Assembly (NCBI GenBank): GCA_023386365.1
Contig: JAEWJX010000095.1
Coordinates: forward strand, 1 to 57,049
Length of the DNA stretch: 57,049 nt
Origin: Actinomycetes bacterium
GTDB taxonomy: Bacteria; Actinomycetota; Actinomycetes; Actinomycetales; Microbacteriaceae
Direction of reading: 5' to 3'
This document shows positions 52,240 through 57,049 of this stretch, piece by piece. The translations under genes were made by a program, and so were the position numbers. Numbering within the stretch: position 1 is the first letter of the stretch; each line of letters opens with the position of its first letter. The notes under the pieces are model-generated. The model did not search any database. It worked only from the letters and a program-made list of their open reading frames with translations, and was not told where the DNA came from.

Positions 52240-53133
52240 TCAGGCGACGGCGTGACGGTGCACGAGCTCGCGTGCGAGCTGCCGGTACTGCTCGGCGGCG
52301 TGGTGGTCGGGCGCGAACTCGGTGATCGGCGTGCCGGCGACCGACGCATCCGGGAACTTGACCGTGCGGTTGATGACGGTCTCGAGCACGCTGTCGCCGA
52401 ACGCCTCGACGACGCGCTCGAGAACCTCGCGCGAGTGCAGGGTGCGCGGGTCGTACATGGTCGCCAGGATGCCGTCGAGTGTGATCGCCGGGTTGAGGCG
52501 GTCGCGCACCTTGTCGATCGTCTCGACGAGCAGTGCCACACCGCGCAGGGCGAAGAATTCGCACTCCAGCGGGATGAGCACGCCGTGGGCGGCGGTGAGC
52601 GCGTTCACTGTGAGCAGGCCGAGCGACGGCTGGCAGTCGATGAGGATGACGTCGTAGCTGTCGGCCACCTGTCGCAGCACGCGCGCCAGGATCTGCTCGC
52701 GCGCCACCTCGTTGACGAGGTGCACTTCGGCGGCGGAGAGGTCGATGTTCGCCGGGATGACGTCGAGGCCCGGTGTGCCGGTGTGCTGGATGGCGGCGGC
52801 CACGTCTTTGGAGGAGCCGAGCAGCAGGTCGTAGATGGTGGTCACGTCGTGCGTGGGCACGCCGAGGCCGGCCGACAGCGCGCCCTGGGGGTCGAAGTCG
52901 ACGGCGAGGACACGTCGGCCGTACGCGGCGAGCGCGGCGCCGAGGCTGATGGTGGTGGTCGTCTTGCCGACGCCGCCCTTCTGGTTGCAGAGGGCGATGA
53001 TGCGCGCGGGGCCGTGCGTCTTGAGCGTCTTCGGCTCGGCGAATCGGGTCAGGGGACGACCGGTCGGACCGAGCTCGACGTCCAGATCTTCGAGCCCGGG
53101 GAGCTCGGTGCTGTGCGTCTGCTGGGCTGTCAT
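52240..53133 (-). CDS. ParA family ATPase next to scpAB
   Basis: A 297-residue Walker-type ATPase: deviant Walker A CNQKGGVGKTTTT, then AVDFDPQGAL and ILIDCQPSLG. A 40-residue N-terminal tail precedes the domain. This is the second, scpAB-linked ParA of actinobacteria, not the oriC-linked ParA (no ParB beside it); its role is less understood. Preceded by a TAGACT box six bases from the ATG and by an inverted repeat about 70 bases upstream. Confidence 0.92.
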   Translation of the reverse strand: MTAQQTHSTELPGLEDLDVELGPTGRPLTRFAEPKTLKTHGPARIIALCNQKGGVGKTTTTISLGAALAAYGRRVLAVDFDPQGALSAGLGVPTHDVTTIYDLLLGSSKDVAAAIQHTGTPGLDVIPANIDLSAAEVHLVNEVAREQILARVLRQVADSYDVILIDCQPSLGLLTVNALTAAHGVLIPLECEFFALRGVALLVETIDKVRDRLNPAITLDGILATMYDPRTLHSREVLERVVEAFGDSVLETVINRTVKFPDASVAGTPITEFAPDHHAAEQYRQLARELVHRHAVA

Positions 53134-53139
53134 GCGGCG

Positions 53140-53145
53140 AGTCTA
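53140..53145 (-). promoter_or_regulatory. Leaderless -10 box TAGACT for the ParA-like gene
   Basis: TAGACT on the minus strand lies six bases before the ATG at 53133. Confidence 0.55.
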
Positions 53146-53203
53146 CGTCCGGGTTCCGGGCACTCCGCGGACGACAGGCGCGCCCATCCACGGTTCGCCT
53201 CAC

Positions 53204-53222
53204 TCTCAACCAGAGGTTGAGA
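53204..53222. promoter_or_regulatory. Perfect inverted repeat between xerD and parA
   Basis: TCTCAACC-AGA-GGTTGAGA is a perfect eight-base repeat with a three-base spacer. It lies 18 bases after the xerD stop and about 70 bases before the parA start on the same strand. It could be a terminator for xerD or an operator for parA. The symmetry and A/T content favour a protein site. Confidence 0.5.
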
Positions 53223-53240
53223 TTGCGGTCCTCAGACGCG

Positions 53241-54164
53241 TCAGCGCGCCCGCGGATGCGACAGCTGGTACACGTCCCGGAGTCCGTCGATCGAGACGTG
53301 CGTGTACAGCTGCGTCGTCGCGACGCTCGCGTGCCCGAGCAGCTCCTGCACGACCCGCACATCCGCCCCACCCGCGAGCAGATGCGTGGCGAACGAATGC
53401 CGCAGGCTGTGCGGCGAGACCTCCACACCGAGGTTCGCCCGCTCCGCCGCGGCACGGATCACGAGCCACGCGTTCTGCCGGCTGAGGCGCGCGCCCCGAG
53501 CGCCCAGGAAGAGTGCCGGCGTCGCATGCCCCCCTGCCGCCAGCAGCGGCCGCGCGCGCACCAGGTACGCCTCGACCGCCGCACGCGCGAAACTGCCGAC
53601 CGGCACGATCCGCTGCTTGTCGCCCTTGCCCACGACCCGGATCAGGTCGGCAGCGCCCTCCGGTCCGATCAGATCGTCGACATCCAGCGACACCGCCTCC
53701 GAAACACGGGCGCCCGTCGCGTAGAGCAGCTCCAACAGCGCCTTGTCGCGCATGCGCAGCGGATCGTCCCCGTCGGTCGCGGCGAGCAGCGCCTCGACCT
53801 GATCGTGGCTGAGCGTCTTCGGCAGGCGCTTGGGCTGTTTCGGGGCGGTGAGCGACTCCGCCGGGTCGCGCACCACCAGCTCCTCCCCGACCAGGAACCG
53901 TGTGAACCCGCGGATCGAGGAGATGACGCGCGCCGTCGACGACGCGGAGAGCGGCTTCTCGCGCTGCCGCAGACTCACCACGTACGCCCGCACCGCGTCG
54001 GGATCCAGTTGGTCGACCATCCGGATGCCCGACACCTCGAGCGACTCCAGGAACGCCGAGAGGTCGCGACGGTACGCGGCGACCGTGTTGGCCGACAGGC
54101 CGCGCTCGATCGACAGGTGCCGCAGGTAGCGGTCCAGTTGACGGGCCGGCTCAGCCGCGGGCAT
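53241..54164 (-). CDS. xerD: Site-specific tyrosine recombinase XerD
   Basis: A 307-residue recombinase resolving chromosome dimers at dif. The catalytic set is visible: Arg in TGARVSEAV, Lys in VVGKGDKQR, HSLRHS with His and Arg, GHASVATTQ with His, and Tyr in QLYTHVS. The N-terminal SAM-like core-binding domain covers about residues 1-100. Start at 54164 (MPAAEPARQL) overlaps the Nudix gene end by 14 bases. Place beside parA/scpAB is the usual xerD context. Confidence 0.95.
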   Translation of the reverse strand: MPAAEPARQLDRYLRHLSIERGLSANTVAAYRRDLSAFLESLEVSGIRMVDQLDPDAVRAYVVSLRQREKPLSASSTARVISSIRGFTRFLVGEELVVRDPAESLTAPKQPKRLPKTLSHDQVEALLAATDGDDPLRMRDKALLELLYATGARVSEAVSLDVDDLIGPEGAADLIRVVGKGDKQRIVPVGSFARAAVEAYLVRARPLLAAGGHATPALFLGARGARLSRQNAWLVIRAAAERANLGVEVSPHSLRHSFATHLLAGGADVRVVQELLGHASVATTQLYTHVSIDGLRDVYQLSHPRAR

Positions 54165-54749
54165 GGGCCGCGAGCGCTGCGACGAGCAGGATCGAGTTAC
54201 GGAGGCGCCCGGCGAGCGCCGCCTCCACGACCTCACCGAGAGGCACCCAGCGCAGGACGAGCTCCGCCTCCTCCTCGGTACGGGCGAACACCTCAGGAGC
54301 TGCCGACAGGCCGCGGGCCTCGTAGATCACGATCGTCTCGTCGCTGCCGCCCGGCGACGACGCGAACGTGATCAGCTCGCGCCAGTGCTCGGCGACCAGA
54401 TCCGCCTCCTCGGCGAGCTCCCGCTGGGCGGCGGCCAGCGGCGGCTCACCCGGCACGTCGAGGAGTCCGGCGGGAAGCTCCCAGTCGCGGGTGCGGATCG
54501 GATGCCGGTACTGGTTGATGAGCAGCACGCGGGAGTCGTCGTCGATCGCCAACACGGCCACCGCACCCGAATGGTCCACATAGTCGCGCTCGATCACGTC
54601 CCCGCCGAACACGAACGCGTCCCGGCGGATGTCCCACACCCGGCCCTCATAGACGCGACGGGACTCACGCACCTCCGCCGGATCGGGCAAGTCGGCGAGC
54701 GGTCCGGCGATCAGCGCCGCACGCTCCTCGGCGGTCAGCGCCGTCACGC

Positions 54750-54753
<4 letters not shown>
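54151..54753 (-). CDS. Nudix hydrolase, ADP-ribose pyrophosphatase type
   Basis: A 200-residue enzyme that should cleave ADP-ribose to AMP and ribose 5-phosphate. The strand INQYRHPIRTRDWELPAGLL and the Nudix helix RELAEEADL are typical of actinobacterial ADPRases. The usual final Gly of the box is Asp here (EEADL), and six residues rather than five precede the first Glu. GTG overlaps the pyrG stop (GTGA). Confidence 0.92.
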
Positions 54754-56477
<1,724 letters not shown>

Positions 56478-56488
56478 GGGGTTTCAGC

Positions 56489-56507
56489 GTATTACACGCG
56501 GCCGTGT
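56489..56507 (-). promoter_or_regulatory. pyrG promoter with overlapping palindrome
   Basis: On the minus strand TAATAC (-10-like) is directly preceded by ACACG-GCCG-CGTGT, a perfect five-base inverted repeat with a four-base spacer (plus-strand 56494-56507). This sits where a -35/-10 spacer repressor would bind. Confidence 0.35.
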
Positions 56508-56554
56508 GTGCGCTGCGACTCGCGCCACCGGAAGCCGAAAATCTGCCGAAAGGG

Positions 56555-57049
56555 TCAGCGGCCGGCCAGTTCGAGCAGTTCACGCGCGTGATCGAGGCCG
56601 GATGCGGAGTCCGGAAGACCCGACAGCAGCCGCGCCATCTCGGCGGCCCGCTGCTCACCGTCGACGCGTTGCACGCTGGAGGCCGTGACCTGTCCGTCGC
56701 CGTCCTTCACCACCACGAGGTGGTTGGACGCGAATGCGGCGACCTGCGCCAGATGGGTGACGACGATCACCTGCGCCGTCTCGGCGAGACGGGCAAGACG
56801 GCGTCCGATCTCGATCGCCGCGGCGCCGCCGACGCCGGCATCGACCTCGTCGAACACGAACGTCGGAACTTCGCCGCCTGCCGCCAGAACCACCTCGAGC
56901 GCCAGCATGACCCGCGACAGTTCGCCCCCGGATGCGCCCCGCGCGAGGGGTCGAGGTTCCGCGCCGGCGTGGGGGCGAAGGAGGAACGCGACCCGGTCGC
57001 GGCCACACGGCCCCAGGTCTGTCTCGGCCACCACCACCACCAGCTGCGC
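56555..57049 (-). CDS. recN: DNA repair protein RecN, C-terminal part (cut by window end)
   Basis: The last 164 residues of the SMC-like repair ATPase RecN. GASGGELSRVMLALEVV is the ABC signature, FVFDEVDAGVGG the Walker B with catalytic Glu, and VIVVTHLAQVAAFA the switch region. The N-terminal Walker A and coiled coil lie beyond the window edge. It precedes pyrG with a 77-base gap. Confidence 0.95.
   Translation of the reverse strand, partial: AQLVVVVAETDLGPCGRDRVAFLLRPHAGAEPRPLARGASGGELSRVMLALEVVLAAGGEVPTFVFDEVDAGVGGAAAIEIGRRLARLAETAQVIVVTHLAQVAAFASNHLVVVKDGDGQVTASSVQRVDGEQRAAEMARLLSGLPDSASGLDHARELLELAGR

Noticed and set aside
52240..53133. Chromosomal origin-type parAB system
   Set aside because: No ParB gene or parS-like site is adjacent; this ParA is the scpAB-linked form.

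Overview
The window is GC-rich, densely coded DNA from an actinobacterium, most likely a member of the Microbacteriaceae. The evidence is a DUF7882-type protein, a DUF222-HNH protein, frequent GTG starts, ATGA/GTGA gene overlaps, many start codons lying six bases after a TANNNT -10 box (leaderless transcripts), and the familiar actinobacterial order recN-pyrG-nudix-xerD-parA-scpA-scpB-rluB-tyrA-cmk-der. No gap between genes exceeds 300 bases. I see no rRNA, CRISPR array, transposase or integrated phage; one tRNA (Pro, GGG) is present.

Region 1 (1-24000) is a surface-polysaccharide locus. A plus-strand operon (polyprenyl-phosphate sugar-phosphate transferase, CDP-alcohol phosphotransferase, GT4 glycosyltransferase, hexapeptide acyltransferase) faces a minus-strand operon (glycosyltransferase, Gfo/Idh/MocA dehydrogenase, TIM-barrel protein). 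Next come a membrane-anchored protein, two very large secreted paralogues built from DUF5122 beta-propeller, Fn3-like, LamG, PKD and an unnamed C-terminal module, a Wzx-like flippase, an anchored beta-helix protein, and a Wzz-Wzy-cytidylyltransferase operon. Together this is a nearly complete Wzx/Wzy-type export and polymerisation set. A CDP-alcohol-forming enzyme sits at one end and a CDP-alcohol-using enzyme at the other, so the glycan may carry a phospho-alcohol decoration.

Region 2 (24000-38800) holds small metabolic and stress genes. These include a LRV/HEAT-like protein, two divergent leaderless genes (Nudix; M4 protealysin-like protease with its emfourin-type inhibitor, followed by an S4 protein and a phosphoribosyltransferase), glutathione peroxidase, a GNAT protein, a ThrE-type exporter, an F420-type reductase, tandem AraC regulators, tRNA-Pro, a DUF1269 protein, a kynureninase broken by a small deletion in its PLP-phosphate loop, apt, a DUF222-HNH protein and an unrecognised alanine-rich protein.

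Region 3 (38800-42650) is a minus-strand ABC importer (NMT1/THI5-like lipoprotein, ATPase, two permeases). It is preceded by a sequence with the four-half-site layout of a GlnR operator, which suggests nitrogen control.

Region 4 (42700-57049) has a short UvrA-like ATPase and an HhH-GPD-type protein on the plus strand, then minus-strand ldh and the conserved housekeeping block der-cmk-tyrA-rluB-scpB-scpA-parA-xerD-nudix-pyrG-recN, with recN cut by the window end.
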